Positions 1-9,361 of a stretch of DNA of 64,000 nucleotides are shown in pieces (within the stretch, counting starts at the first letter, position 1; each line of letters starts with the position of its first letter). Made by a program: the position numbers and the translations under genes. The notes under the pieces are model-generated. The model worked only from the letters and a program-made list of their open reading frames with translations. It had not been told where the DNA came from and made no database searches. Origin of the DNA: Alteromonas sp. KUL42 (GTDB lineage Bacteria; Pseudomonadota; Gammaproteobacteria; Enterobacterales; Alteromonadaceae); contig NZ_BJKK01000010.1 of the NCBI RefSeq assembly GCF_006538325.1, forward strand, positions 124,001 to 188,000. Direction: 5' to 3'.

Positions 1-8
1 AACAGGCT

Positions 9-854
9 CTAGTGTCGAAAACTAATCTTGCTACAAATCTCAGGAAGCCTGTCTTCAATACCGGGCTGGGGAAAGCGTTCATCCGTGGTGTATTTTTCTA
101 TAAAAGACGCCGACTCTGTCATGACGTTATGGAGCCAGTTGTGATAGTAAGAAACGCGTGTGTACACTTCATTTACGCCATATTCGCCAATATCTTTAAA
201 CCAAGAGTCGTTGCGCGAGCTAATGCCTAGTAGGGTGTAATGGTCGTTGTCATAGAAATAGGCGGGGCCGCCACTATCCCCATTGCCCGATACACCCTCA
301 AGCGGCATTGCATCACCACCTTTGTTAAACGTGAAGAAAATTTCGCCTTCGTCTACCTCTCTCACTCGATTTTGGGCTTTGCGTAAGGTTCCAGCGTTTT
401 CTTTATAAGAGATGGTTTGACCCACATCGCCATTGCCGCTGCCTCCTGAGCCAATAAACCAAATAGCTTTACCGGTTTCCTTATCACCTACATAGAGCTT
501 GGCGGGCTGTACGTCATCAACTGGTGCTTTAAGTTTTAGTAATGCAATATCGTGGTTTTCGCCCCGTTCATACTGGTAGTGGGCATATCTGGCTTCAACT
601 TCTCGTAAACTATTACCTATTTGAATGCGGCTACCTGGCTCGACACAAAACACGGTATGCGCAGCAGTGACAACCCACTGTGGGGCAATCAAAGTACCAT
701 GCGCCCCAATGCGATATAGCGTGGCGAGAGGAGGAAAGTCAGATGGCGTCGCGCGGTATAGCGCATCGTCTACATCATGACGAATCACAATGCTAGTTGC
801 CGGAAGACTTGCACACAAAAGGGCTGAAGCAGATAAATAGATCAATGCCTTCAT
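9..854 (-). CDS. Secreted trypsin-like serine protease (S1 family)
   Basis: A 281-residue chymotrypsin-fold endopeptidase with an N-terminal signal peptide (hydrophobic residues about 3-18), so it acts in the periplasm or outside the cell. The catalytic triad is visible: His66 in TAAH, Asp102 in HDIALL and Ser194 in GNGDSGGP. Two cysteines (about 70 and 275) could form a disulfide. The start codon overlaps the end of the upstream amidohydrolase by 4 bases, so the two are translationally coupled and probably one transcript. Substrate specificity cannot be read from the sequence. The family call is firm. Confidence 0.93.
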   Translation of the reverse strand: MKALIYLSASALLCASLPATSIVIRHDVDDALYRATPSDFPPLATLYRIGAHGTLIAPQWVVTAAHTVFCVEPGSRIQIGNSLREVEARYAHYQYERGENHDIALLKLKAPVDDVQPAKLYVGDKETGKAIWFIGSGGSGNGDVGQTISYKENAGTLRKAQNRVREVDEGEIFFTFNKGGDAMPLEGVSGNGDSGGPAYFYDNDHYTLLGISSRNDSWFKDIGEYGVNEVYTRVSYYHNWLHNVMTESASFIEKYTTDERFPQPGIEDRLPEICSKISFRH

Positions 855-2344
855 TGTGCTTCCTCCGCGTTAATAAATACCTGATGGCCTGCCTTGATCA
901 CCCTGTTTGGTCTTAAGCTTGGGAGTTCTGGTGTGAGTGGGTTGGTGTTAAATACAACAAAACTGGCGTTTTTCCCACTTGAAATGGTGCCCGTTTCCTC
1001 ATCGATGTTATATGCAACAGCATTGCCAATGGTCATCGCTTGCGCAACTTGTTGTGGCGACATTCCCGCAGCTAGCCAGGCTTGAATTTCTTCGTATACT
1101 GCGCTTGCGTGAAGAGTTGCTGCGTTACCCGCATCTGTCCCAAAAGCTAGTTTAAGCCCTGCATTTGCAGCAAGTTTTAAATTTTGCTGCTGATAATGGG
1201 TGATGGTTGGCGAGAACAGTTGGGAAAGCTGCCCAACAATCTCTTGCTCCTGTTTTGATAGGTCTGCCGTCTTTGACGGTGTGTCAACATATGGCATGTA
1301 CTTAGTCATAATGTTAAACATCTGTCCCGACAATTCAGGGTGTGCATACAAGTTGTCAAACGAAGACGATACATAGTTAAAGTAGGTATCTGTGTTATCT
1401 AACGGTAGAACAACTTGTTTAAGAAAAACGTCTTTATAGTGTTGATGAGCGGTAAGCGTGGGCATGTAAACCACACTGTGCTGTTTGGCTAACGTGATGA
1501 ACTCATCGTCGATAATATCTGTCATGACGCCATGCACTAAGATGTTAGCACCAGCGATTATAGCCGCCTTGGCATAGCTCAGCTGCTCGGCATGTACAGC
1601 AATAATACGCTGTTGCGCTTTGGCTGCTTTTATTGCTGGTTGGTATAGCTCTATAAGTGCTTCAGGGCTAAGGCCGGCTTCCCCCGTCCAAACAAATTTA
1701 ACTACCTTGGTTGGTAATGCTAATTGTGCTTCAACTGCTTGCAGTGCTTCTTTTGCGGTAGAGATTGCTGCAAATACAGGGCCTGCGTTATCCAATGCGG
1801 GTACTGGCGCGGTATTAATTAGCTCAGCGGCGGCATAAATGGCGGGTGTTGCGGGTGCTTCCATTAGTTGTGCGTAGTCGTCTAACCAGGCAGAAGGGCC
1901 TCCTAAATCTACTACCGTTGTAACACCCAACTGTGTGTAGTCACCTAAAATAGTGGGTAAGTGATGTTTCAACCAGTCTTGCTCTTGTGCGTATTTTACA
2001 ATGTTGGTTGCATCGATAATGTCTGGTCGTGTGTAGGCTGAGCCTGATTGATTGAGGTGAACATGACCATCAATAAAGCCCGGCATTACCCAGCCACCAT
2101 TGAGATCGATAGTCGCGTAGTCTTTTTCTATAGATGTATTGCTAGGAACAATGGCCTCAATTTTTCCATTTTTAACCAGCAGTGTGGCATCTTTGATAGG
2201 CTCTTGGGTTTGCATGGTAATGATGTTGGCGTGGGTGTAAGCCACTTGCCCCTCTGCGTAGTTAGTGGGCGCAACTTGGGCAAAACCGGTCGTGCTAAGC
2301 GTGGCAGAACAACACAAAACCAGTGCAGTTATTTGAAGGTTCAT
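851..2344 (-). CDS. Exported amidohydrolase, imidazolonepropionase/prolidase-like
   Basis: A 497-residue metal-dependent amidohydrolase (TIM-barrel superfamily) with a signal peptide over about residues 1-22. Expected metal ligands are present: HVH at His94 and His96, a candidate carbamylated Lys216, His251, His271 and Asp404 in GTDAG. Related secreted enzymes cleave Xaa-Pro dipeptides or cyclic amides; the exact substrate is not evident here. It overlaps the protease gene by 4 bases, which suggests a joint role in degrading peptides outside the cytoplasm (inference). A second family member lies at 4398-5921. Confidence 0.9.
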   Translation of the reverse strand: MNLQITALVLCCSATLSTTGFAQVAPTNYAEGQVAYTHANIITMQTQEPIKDATLLVKNGKIEAIVPSNTSIEKDYATIDLNGGWVMPGFIDGHVHLNQSGSAYTRPDIIDATNIVKYAQEQDWLKHHLPTILGDYTQLGVTTVVDLGGPSAWLDDYAQLMEAPATPAIYAAAELINTAPVPALDNAGPVFAAISTAKEALQAVEAQLALPTKVVKFVWTGEAGLSPEALIELYQPAIKAAKAQQRIIAVHAEQLSYAKAAIIAGANILVHGVMTDIIDDEFITLAKQHSVVYMPTLTAHQHYKDVFLKQVVLPLDNTDTYFNYVSSSFDNLYAHPELSGQMFNIMTKYMPYVDTPSKTADLSKQEQEIVGQLSQLFSPTITHYQQQNLKLAANAGLKLAFGTDAGNAATLHASAVYEEIQAWLAAGMSPQQVAQAMTIGNAVAYNIDEETGTISSGKNASFVVFNTNPLTPELPSLRPNRVIKAGHQVFINAEEAQ

Positions 2345-2449
2345 AGTGGGTTCCTTTCAGGTTATGAGTAAATGAATTAACTCGAATAATCTTGAAAGAA
2401 TGTGAAAATAAACGCTTATAGACAGGCTAAAATATTTCTATAAGTTAGC

Positions 2450-4156
2450 TTAAAGCCGTGCCCTTTGGCTTTCTACCAGAGGAACGGCTTTGAGAAGCCC
2501 TTTATCGTTAACTAACTGTTGTGCGCTTTTTAGGTGATGTTCTGCCTGTGTCTTGTTGTCATACGCTAAGTAGTAATCTACCCAGTCAAGATGCCCTTGA
2601 ATTACGCCTAAAGGACAGTTGAGCATTTGTTGGTAGGCCATTGCGTCAGTAAAATAAGACGCGGCTTTTTGCGGTGAATTTTGCCCCAAATAGTAGTGCC
2701 CAAGCATACTGTGGGTATAAGCTACATATAGCCAATCTTCATTTTTTTCTGCAGCCTCTAAGGCTTTAGTAAGTTCTGCTAATGCAGATGTTTGTTGTCT
2801 TGCTAATTGGCCACTGGCTTTTAAGTAAAGCGCCCTAGAATAAAATACGTCATCTTCACTGAGCTCCTCAATAGACAGCAAGCGCTCGAGCAGCGACATT
2901 GCTTCGGTAATGTGACCTTCATTGAGCCGAGTTTTTGCTAGCCAATAGTAAGCCGCTGGCTGTTCAGGTGAAGCAATAATGGCACTTTGCAGGAATGACA
3001 CTGCCGATTCAGGTTCATTCGCCGCTAGCAATTGCATGGCATTAAACATCAACGTATCGCTGAACTGCTTTTCAAACGACAACACACTGTGTGTGGGTGT
3101 TATTTGCAATTTGCCGTGAATAACACTGAGTAAGTCTGAAAGCAGTTGATCAGTGGTGTTGCTATGGATCACGCCGTGCTGTTGAGTGCCTCTCTCGTAT
3201 AAGGTGTAAATAAGCGTATATTCACCTGGGACGCCACTGAGTCGACCGTCAACAATCAGCGTAGCACCAGACACGCTGAAAAGCAGTGCAGGGTTGTCGT
3301 TCATCTGCTTTTTACGAGTAAGAATATCCAACGTATCATCGGCTTGAAAAACGGTGAGTGTCTCGTTGCCGTTTACTTGCTGAATAACCGCGTCCATTAA
3401 ACCATATCGCAACCAGCGTTCATCTGAGTCTAAGTTGGAAGTATCAAAAGGCAAAACTAGTAAAGCTTGAGCGTTTACAGCTTGTGCGTCTGTGGCGTTA
3501 ACGGTTTCACTAACACTTGTTGTTTGATTATTGCCGTTTGTTTGACTGTTACCGTGTTCTTGGTGATCGGTGATGTAAAAGCTATACCCACCGAAGGCTA
3601 AAACAAGTGCTATGCAAAACCATACAACACTGTTTTTACGCGATTTGTTAGTGCTAATACTAGAGCTAGTGCTACTGCCAGACGGGTCAAAACGGGTATA
3701 CTGAGCTTGCGTGTTACTATCTGTTGTGACGAGAGGCTCTGCTATATCTGATTTCGCATCGCTATTGTCATCATGGTGATTGTGAGCATCAACCGCCGAG
3801 GAAGCTACAAGTATGGGGCGCTCAACGGGTTTACATGGGATGAGCCATGTATAACCGCGCCGAGGGTATGTTTTTATCACTTCTTGCGGAGCAAAGGCCT
3901 TTCGTATTTCATTAACAGACTGAAACACCGCTTGTTCTTCAACAATGCTGTCGCCCCAAACCGTATTGAGAATATTGTCTTTACTTATTACCTCACCACT
4001 ATGTTCAGCAAGGTATTGTGCCAATTGAAATGTTTTGGGGCGTAGTGTTTTAGTAATATCGCCAATTGTCACTTCCCCTGTATTTGGGCTGAACTCACTA
4101 AATAAAGATGACAACTTACTGCTCCAGTTTGACTTGGTTGATATTACTTCGACCAA
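2450..4156 (-). CDS. CadC/ToxR-like membrane-bound transcriptional regulator with TPR periplasmic domain
   Basis: A 568-residue one-component regulator. Residues about 30-108 form an OmpR/CadC-type winged helix (LRPKTFQLAQYLAEHSGEVI, ending YPRRGYTW). A single membrane helix follows near 175-195, and the rest is predominantly helical with TPR-like pairs from about 365 onward. DNA binding is therefore cytoplasmic and sensing periplasmic, as in CadC and ToxR. No ATG is available: an in-frame TAA lies directly before the TTG used here, so TTG4156 is the first possible start. It begins 4 bases after the stop of the small membrane protein at 4161-4295, pointing to translational coupling. Flanking amidohydrolase genes are plausible targets (inference). 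Confidence 0.85.
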   Translation of the reverse strand: MVEVISTKSNWSSKLSSLFSEFSPNTGEVTIGDITKTLRPKTFQLAQYLAEHSGEVISKDNILNTVWGDSIVEEQAVFQSVNEIRKAFAPQEVIKTYPRRGYTWLIPCKPVERPILVASSAVDAHNHHDDNSDAKSDIAEPLVTTDSNTQAQYTRFDPSGSSTSSSISTNKSRKNSVVWFCIALVLAFGGYSFYITDHQEHGNSQTNGNNQTTSVSETVNATDAQAVNAQALLVLPFDTSNLDSDERWLRYGLMDAVIQQVNGNETLTVFQADDTLDILTRKKQMNDNPALLFSVSGATLIVDGRLSGVPGEYTLIYTLYERGTQQHGVIHSNTTDQLLSDLLSVIHGKLQITPTHSVLSFEKQFSDTLMFNAMQLLAANEPESAVSFLQSAIIASPEQPAAYYWLAKTRLNEGHITEAMSLLERLLSIEELSEDDVFYSRALYLKASGQLARQQTSALAELTKALEAAEKNEDWLYVAYTHSMLGHYYLGQNSPQKAASYFTDAMAYQQMLNCPLGVIQGHLDWVDYYLAYDNKTQAEHHLKSAQQLVNDKGLLKAVPLVESQRARL

Positions 4157-4160
4157 TTAA

Positions 4161-4295
4161 TCATACCCCGTTTTTATATCGCTGCAACTGTGCCAAACCC
4201 CATAAAAAAATGCCTATACCAGCCCCTGTAAATAAGAACCACAAACCTATACCTACCGGTGAGCCCCAAGACAGTGCTAAATGTAATGAATCCAT
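4161..4295 (-). CDS. Small single-pass membrane protein, 44 aa
   Basis: An ATG-started frame of 44 codons encoding a protein with a long hydrophobic segment (about residues 12-32, rich in Gly, Phe, Leu and Ile) and a basic C-terminal tail ending RYKNGV. A Shine-Dalgarno-like AGGAT lies about 6 bases before the ATG. The stop codon is 4 bases from the TTG start of the CadC-like regulator, so translation of the regulator probably depends on this frame. The small size, membrane character and coupling suggest it either sets regulator synthesis or touches the regulator's membrane helix. Family not recognised. Confidence 0.6.
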   Translation of the reverse strand: MDSLHLALSWGSPVGIGLWFLFTGAGIGIFLWGLAQLQRYKNGV

Positions 4296-4397
4296 ATTTT
4301 TATCCTTTTTTTAGTAATATGTTTAACTAAAGCCTGTATATCTTAGCGCTTTGTTACACAAAGCACGGTAAAGGCCAATGTACTCTCGAACTATAGA

Positions 4398-5921
4398 CTA
4401 ACCAAAGATCAAATAATTAAGGTGTCGACTAACACTCAATAACCAACTGGCGTGCTCATGTGCTTCTTGTTTTAAAACACGCAAATCATTTTGATTAAAT
4501 ACTCGGCCATTTTGAATGACCATAGCGGGTTCGCGCAGGGTATTTAGGGCTGTTATCGGATTGTCATTTAATACAACCATATCGGCAGTGAAACCGGGAG
4601 CCAGTTGCCCCAATGTGTCGCCTTTAAATAGCACATCGGCGGCATGGGTAGTGGCGCTCTTTAGTATGGTATATGGCGCTACCCCAGCTTCAGCCATCAA
4701 TAGCATTTCGTCAATTGACGCAGGGCCCGGAAGCCCTACCAACGCACCCGCATCTGAGCCCATGCCCATTTTTACATTGTGGTTATCCATAAAGCGAGTT
4801 AGCTCGTGGAAGTAGGTATCAGTGCTTACATTGTACGCGGCTAATTCAAGCGATGCGTTTAACCAACGGTTAAATGATGTTTCTTCGTAGATAGCGCGAA
4901 CAAACGGGTTAATAGCGTCAAGGTCAAGCTGTGAAAAATAGGTCTGCTTTTCGCTACTCAACCGAGTGAGCTCGCGATTTACGGCAAGTGTGGGAACCAG
5001 TACTACACCTTGCTTCGACAAAAATTGCGCTGCAGCGGTTGCTAACTCGTTGTTCTGCTCTCTATTCAAAAAGCCATCGTAAACTTCTTCAATGTGCTCA
5101 AACGTGCGAAGTGCGCCATGCTTTTCTGGTGCACTTGCCATTAAATCGTATGATGGGTGACCAGCCACAGCCACGTTAAGCTTGCTGGCTTCATCTAAAA
5201 TAGCTGCATAGGTTTGTGCATTAAGCCCTTCATACACCTTGATAAAATCGTAGCCTTGGTCAATAAAGTCGCGAACGGCTTCTCGTGCTAAAAGTGGGTC
5301 GTCTACCCTAAAATGTGATAGTGGATCGCCTTGTTCAACACTGTTCATAATAGGCGAAGACGTCACAATATTTGCACCATACCAATATGCATTTTCTAGT
5401 TCATCTCGCCATTTAAGGTGATAGGGGAAGCCGCCCATGTTTCTTACTGTGGTGACACCTGCTGCCAAGGCAGATTTTGCATAGCTTCTATCTAAAACAT
5501 GTACATGTAAGTCAATAAGACCGGGCATAACATAACGGCCATGACCCTTAATTATTGGGAGATCTTTGGGAATAGCGTCGTTGCTATTTAGAATGTCGGA
5601 AATTGTACCATTTCGCACTACAACGGTTTTCGCCTCAAGTACCGTATCGTCTGCCATGGTGAGTACATTTACATTCGTGAGCACAAATCCACTTGAGTTT
5701 TTATAGGCAACGGTGGTGGTACCGCGCTCAAACGCCTGATAACACCAAATAGCAAACACCACCAAAAAGAGTAAACCAACGGTAATAGTTATTTTGCTCG
5801 TTATTCGGCTTAAATAGGTGGGAGCAGTGTGACCTACACGCGTATTTGCGCGTTGTTCTGTTCTTTTTTCTACAATTGGTTGAGTTTTGTGCTGTGTACT
5901 TTTTGTGTTTAGCGTTTGCAT
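4398..5921 (-). CDS. Membrane-anchored amidohydrolase
   Basis: A 507-residue amidohydrolase tethered by an N-terminal membrane helix (about residues 42-62) after a hydrophilic cytoplasmic stretch of about 40 residues, so the catalytic part faces the periplasm. Ligand positions: His139 and His141 in HVH, Lys228 in DFIKVYEG, His255, His276 and Asp390 in GSDAG. It resembles the imidazolonepropionase/Xaa-Pro dipeptidase-like group and is a distant relative of the enzyme at 851-2344. Its upstream region carries a tandem ATAGCGAA motif at 6020-6055 (listed separately). Substrate unknown. Confidence 0.88.
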   Translation of the reverse strand: MQTLNTKSTQHKTQPIVEKRTEQRANTRVGHTAPTYLSRITSKITITVGLLFLVVFAIWCYQAFERGTTTVAYKNSSGFVLTNVNVLTMADDTVLEAKTVVVRNGTISDILNSNDAIPKDLPIIKGHGRYVMPGLIDLHVHVLDRSYAKSALAAGVTTVRNMGGFPYHLKWRDELENAYWYGANIVTSSPIMNSVEQGDPLSHFRVDDPLLAREAVRDFIDQGYDFIKVYEGLNAQTYAAILDEASKLNVAVAGHPSYDLMASAPEKHGALRTFEHIEEVYDGFLNREQNNELATAAAQFLSKQGVVLVPTLAVNRELTRLSSEKQTYFSQLDLDAINPFVRAIYEETSFNRWLNASLELAAYNVSTDTYFHELTRFMDNHNVKMGMGSDAGALVGLPGPASIDEMLLMAEAGVAPYTILKSATTHAADVLFKGDTLGQLAPGFTADMVVLNDNPITALNTLREPAMVIQNGRVFNQNDLRVLKQEAHEHASWLLSVSRHLNYLIFG

Positions 5922-5997
5922 CGTTTTTACAGGCTCTTGTAACTTTCAAGTGCTGTGAAAAATAGCAAAAGGTGCACAGTGCGCGTCTAGGATCATG

Positions 5998-6055
5998 ATT
6001 TTATCCCTCATATTGGTTTGCGGCAGTTCGCTATTGCTTTACCGCAATTCGCTAT
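5998..6055 (-). promoter_or_regulatory. Candidate activator-dependent promoter with tandem 21-bp-spaced motif
   Basis: On the minus strand ATAGCGAACTGCCGC (6034 to 6020) follows a near copy, ATAGCGAATTGCGG (6055 to 6042), 21 bp earlier, i.e. two helical turns. Downstream at 6003-5998 is TAAAAT, a good -10 hexamer with no recognisable -35 at 17 bp. The motif sits where the -35 would be, the arrangement of an activator site. The 11-base ATAGCGAACTG recurs upstream of the sigma factor gene at 10551. Function is inferred. Confidence 0.4.
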
Positions 6056-6095
6056 TTTCTCGCTACTACCTATTTTTACGCGGTTAAAATCGCAA

Positions 6096-6129
6096 GGCTC
6101 TCACGCTATTTGTATCAGGCGAGAGAGCC
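6096..6129 (-). terminator. Probable hairpin terminator after the FGE-like gene
   Basis: Arms GGCTCTCACGC and GCGAGAGAGCC pair over 11 positions with one mismatch around a 12-base loop. On the minus strand the stem is followed by a modest T-containing stretch. It lies about 50 bases past the stop of the gene at 6179-7861. The weak T-tract limits confidence. Confidence 0.4.
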
Positions 6130-6178
6130 CGCTACCCTTGAATTTAACAGGGTTTACATTCTAATAATTCAAATTGAT

Positions 6179-7861
6179 TTATTGCTTATGTGCAGTGTTC
6201 ACTGAATTTATGTCAATGCTATCTAGTTGCCATCCGCCTTGGTTGGTTGAAAGGGTAAGTGTTGTATTTCCTTCTTGAGCTGAAAAAGTAACTCCGGCTT
6301 CTTTATCTAAAACGGCATCACCTAAAACGGCATTACCTACTGGTTTACCTTGCTGCTGAACAGCAAACTGCACTGGCGCGCCAGCTTGCCCGTTCAAACG
6401 CATGGTGTAGCTCCCTGAAGCAGGAACTGAAACCTCGTAATGCAATACGATGTCGCCTGTACCTCTTAACGGGCCAGTAACAAAGCTATTGTGTGCATCA
6501 AAAGGAAATACAAGGGCGTTGTCCATGCTGCTAAAGCGCTCAGCTTGTAACGCAGTGGGTAGTGGTGTTGGAACAACCCCAATATCAATGGCTGATGAAT
6601 AAGGGCCCATTACTTTGTCTTGCTGAATAGCGACTACATATTGATGGGGGTACTGATGAGAGTCTTGGGCTGGTTTGTCGATAACATAAGAGCTAACGTC
6701 TGAATAGCCTTCAATGCTGAAGCGCCCACCCATGTATTTGTTCGACAAGATAACAAACCGTGCGCCTTGGTTAAGTTTACCTTGCCAAGTAAGTGTTAGC
6801 TTATTGCTGCCTTTGTCATCAGTATTCAGGGCTAGATTGCTAACAGCGCTAGGTAACGACACCGGCGGTTTTGTGTTAGAAAGGGCTTTCTCTATCGCCT
6901 TGGTGAGTAACTGCGTGCTTTCTTCACTGTAGTAATTTCCAATACCTGCTTCTATTTCCGCTATTTCTGCATTGGTGGCAACGCTCATGGCCAGCCTGAA
7001 GCCCTCGAGTACACCAACCCAGTCACGGGGTTTGGCATCTCTAATTTTATTTGACCATGCAGGCCAGTGCCATGCGCCACCGCGCAGCACAACCGCATCG
7101 CATTGAGCAGGGCTTTCTTTAGAAATAACCGCAGAACCGGTGTGGGGCATTTGGTTGTAGTTTGGCGTGTAGCAGTCTGCAACAAACTCATTTACGTTAC
7201 CGGTGAGATCGTGAACGCCTAATTTGTTGGGTTTGTAAGCGCCTACTATGCTTACTGTGCCAGATTTATCATCACACGACTCAATGCCGATAAGGTTAAC
7301 ATAAGATGTACCAAATTCACTTTGTGCTACCGACTCGCCTCTAAGATCTGCGATGTTTGCACGTTCACAAACACTGCTTTGGCTATCGTTCTTAAAGTTT
7401 TCGGCCAGGTATTCCCATTCTGCTTCGCTAAGTAAACGATAAGGCTTGCCCGTTTTTTGGGCTAACCAGCTGGCATACGCCACAGCTGCTTCATAGCCAA
7501 TACAGGAAACAGGTTCGTACATATTGGAATTAATGGCATTGTTTTGCCAGCCTCCGGCTGACTCTTGTTCAAACCACCAATAGCCAATTTCGTGGTAGCA
7601 CTGCTGCGGCACGTCGTAATTTGTGTCTTTGATAAATTCAGCAAATTCAGCGCGGGTGACTTCAAACTTTCCCACCCAAAACGCGTTAATAGAGAGATCT
7701 TTTAGCGGTGAAGTGTCTTCAAAGTCGTGGCTGCCAATTTTGTATTCACCAGCAGGCACTAACACCATAGGCGGTTCTAGTACGTCAGCATATAAACTGC
7801 AGCAAACAGTATATAGCACAAGTAATAGAAGAAAATTACGTAGAAAAGATATTACATTCAT
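6179..7861 (-). CDS. Secreted formylglycine-generating-enzyme (SUMF1)-like protein with C-terminal beta domains
   Basis: 560 residues with a signal peptide (about 1-25). Residues about 30-295 match the FGE-sulfatase/SUMF1 fold: VPAGEYKIGS, the FWVGKFEVT segment, YRLLSEAEWEY, DLTGNVNEFVAD and VVLRGGAW. The C-terminal part has a fibronectin-III-like segment (about 335-425) and a carbohydrate-binding-like beta sandwich (about 440-555). Many secreted proteins of this family are not sulfatase-activating enzymes and may serve binding or other roles. No sulfatase gene is nearby, which argues against sulfatase maturation here. Single gene, with its own 175-base upstream region. Confidence 0.85.
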   Translation of the reverse strand: MNVISFLRNFLLLLVLYTVCCSLYADVLEPPMVLVPAGEYKIGSHDFEDTSPLKDLSINAFWVGKFEVTRAEFAEFIKDTNYDVPQQCYHEIGYWWFEQESAGGWQNNAINSNMYEPVSCIGYEAAVAYASWLAQKTGKPYRLLSEAEWEYLAENFKNDSQSSVCERANIADLRGESVAQSEFGTSYVNLIGIESCDDKSGTVSIVGAYKPNKLGVHDLTGNVNEFVADCYTPNYNQMPHTGSAVISKESPAQCDAVVLRGGAWHWPAWSNKIRDAKPRDWVGVLEGFRLAMSVATNAEIAEIEAGIGNYYSEESTQLLTKAIEKALSNTKPPVSLPSAVSNLALNTDDKGSNKLTLTWQGKLNQGARFVILSNKYMGGRFSIEGYSDVSSYVIDKPAQDSHQYPHQYVVAIQQDKVMGPYSSAIDIGVVPTPLPTALQAERFSSMDNALVFPFDAHNSFVTGPLRGTGDIVLHYEVSVPASGSYTMRLNGQAGAPVQFAVQQQGKPVGNAVLGDAVLDKEAGVTFSAQEGNTTLTLSTNQGGWQLDSIDINSVNTAHKQ

Positions 7862-8036
7862 AGAGTTATTATTGCTTTGTTGATTAAACCGATGGTTCGA
7901 GCATTAAACCTAAAATAGGTTCGCACAAAAGCAGGGATAGATTTCTATAAATCAATAAACTATATATTTATTAATGGGTTATACTTTTTATTATAGGTTT
8001 ATTTAAGCGTTCTTATAGTGAAAGTTGGCGGCTTTT

Positions 8037-9257
8037 TTATTCTGCAAGTGACGCAGTTGACTGCTTCGCAATTGCATCTACAGGTGTTTGAAGTTGACTA
8101 GACGCGATAATGCCAACCAACGCGGCTATGGTCCCTAGCGTGATATAGCCAATACATATTTCGAAAACACTGTATCTACTGGCGAATAAACTAGCGAATG
8201 TAATAGGCACCACGGCACCTGAGTATGATATTACAAAAATAGTAGATAGCAGGCGGGCGCGAATTTCAATTGCAACATCGTTTAACAAAATGCGTAAACA
8301 CGCTGTAGTGGCAATACCTTGTGCTAAGCCCACACACAGGCTGGCAACCAAAAATAATACTAAGTAACCCTGGTTAAGTGCGAACAAAATAATCCAAGCC
8401 GCACATAAGTACACAAACATACCAAGACGTACTGCATTTTTGGGAGAAAAGAAGTGAGAGACAAACCCGCCAACAGGAGTAAGTATCATTACTGACGAAA
8501 ATGCCACTGCAGAAATAAACGCATTAGTTGTGCCTATTTGTTCTGCCAAAACCGAGGGGCCGAATGCTTGATAAAATGCTCCTAACGACCATGTTGCCAC
8601 TACTACGCCTGTCATGGATAGCATTGCAAAACCTTGGCCAGTGGGAAAGTAAAGATTGGGGTAAAGTGAGCGCAAGGCGCCTGCTTTTTTACTAACGGTT
8701 TCTTTTGCAAAAAGCATAAATGCCAAGCACAGCGTTGTAATCAATACCAACAATACAAACGCGAGAGTGCGAGGGAAAGGGCCCCAACTTACTAATGCGC
8801 CCGTGCTCATTGCGCCAAGAGAAATGCCAATCATTGGCGAGGTGCTGGTTATCGTGGCAACCAGCCACTTGGGTTGGCCTTTGTTGTTGTCTACAACGAA
8901 TGCTCCAATACTGCTGGTGGCTACACCGCACGCAAACCCTTGAAGTATTCGCGCCAAACAAAGTACCCAAACACTGTGCATATTTAACAGAAGAATGGAT
9001 GACAGCAATACACACAAAAGTGCTGCTATTGCCATGGTCTTGCGACCTACGTAGTTAGACATTTGGCCAAACATCAACAGCGCGACTGCCGCAGCAAGAA
9101 AGTATCCCAGTGATACAATTCCTAGGTCGGCGTTGGTAATGCCATCTTCTAAACGATAGGTATTGAATAAAGAAATAGGGGCACCAGACGTCATGTACAC
9201 TAATATTATTGCTACAGATGCAGCATAAAATGTGGCGTTTACACTAAGACGGTGCAT
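8037..9257 (-). CDS. MFS transporter
   Basis: 406 residues, about 12 predicted membrane helices, with the major-facilitator signature in the loop after helix 2 (GQMSNYVGRKTMAI). It is an inner-membrane secondary transporter, probably an exporter or uptake carrier of a small organic solute. The length is normal for a 12-TM MFS protein. The neighbouring amidohydrolase, cyclophilin-like and cupin genes do not define the substrate. An inverted repeat sits at 9299-9326, upstream of its start. Confidence 0.88.
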   Translation of the reverse strand: MHRLSVNATFYAASVAIILVYMTSGAPISLFNTYRLEDGITNADLGIVSLGYFLAAAVALLMFGQMSNYVGRKTMAIAALLCVLLSSILLLNMHSVWVLCLARILQGFACGVATSSIGAFVVDNNKGQPKWLVATITSTSPMIGISLGAMSTGALVSWGPFPRTLAFVLLVLITTLCLAFMLFAKETVSKKAGALRSLYPNLYFPTGQGFAMLSMTGVVVATWSLGAFYQAFGPSVLAEQIGTTNAFISAVAFSSVMILTPVGGFVSHFFSPKNAVRLGMFVYLCAAWIILFALNQGYLVLFLVASLCVGLAQGIATTACLRILLNDVAIEIRARLLSTIFVISYSGAVVPITFASLFASRYSVFEICIGYITLGTIAALVGIIASSQLQTPVDAIAKQSTASLAE

Positions 9258-9298
9258 TGTTTGTCCTTCAATTTATATAAGCTCAGTTTTATACGCTT

Positions 9299-9326
9299 AT
9301 ATGTGCTTTTGTAAGTGTGCACATAT
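9299..9326. repeat. Inverted repeat ATATGTGC/GCACATAT in MFS upstream region
   Basis: Perfect 8-bp arms separated by 12 bases, lying between the cyclophilin-like gene (downstream stop at 9362) and the MFS start at 9257. There is no T-tract on either strand, so an operator is more likely than a terminator. Short enough to be chance. Confidence 0.3.
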
Positions 9327-9361
9327 CAACTAAAAGCGTTATTTTCTTCCAGCCTTTATTG

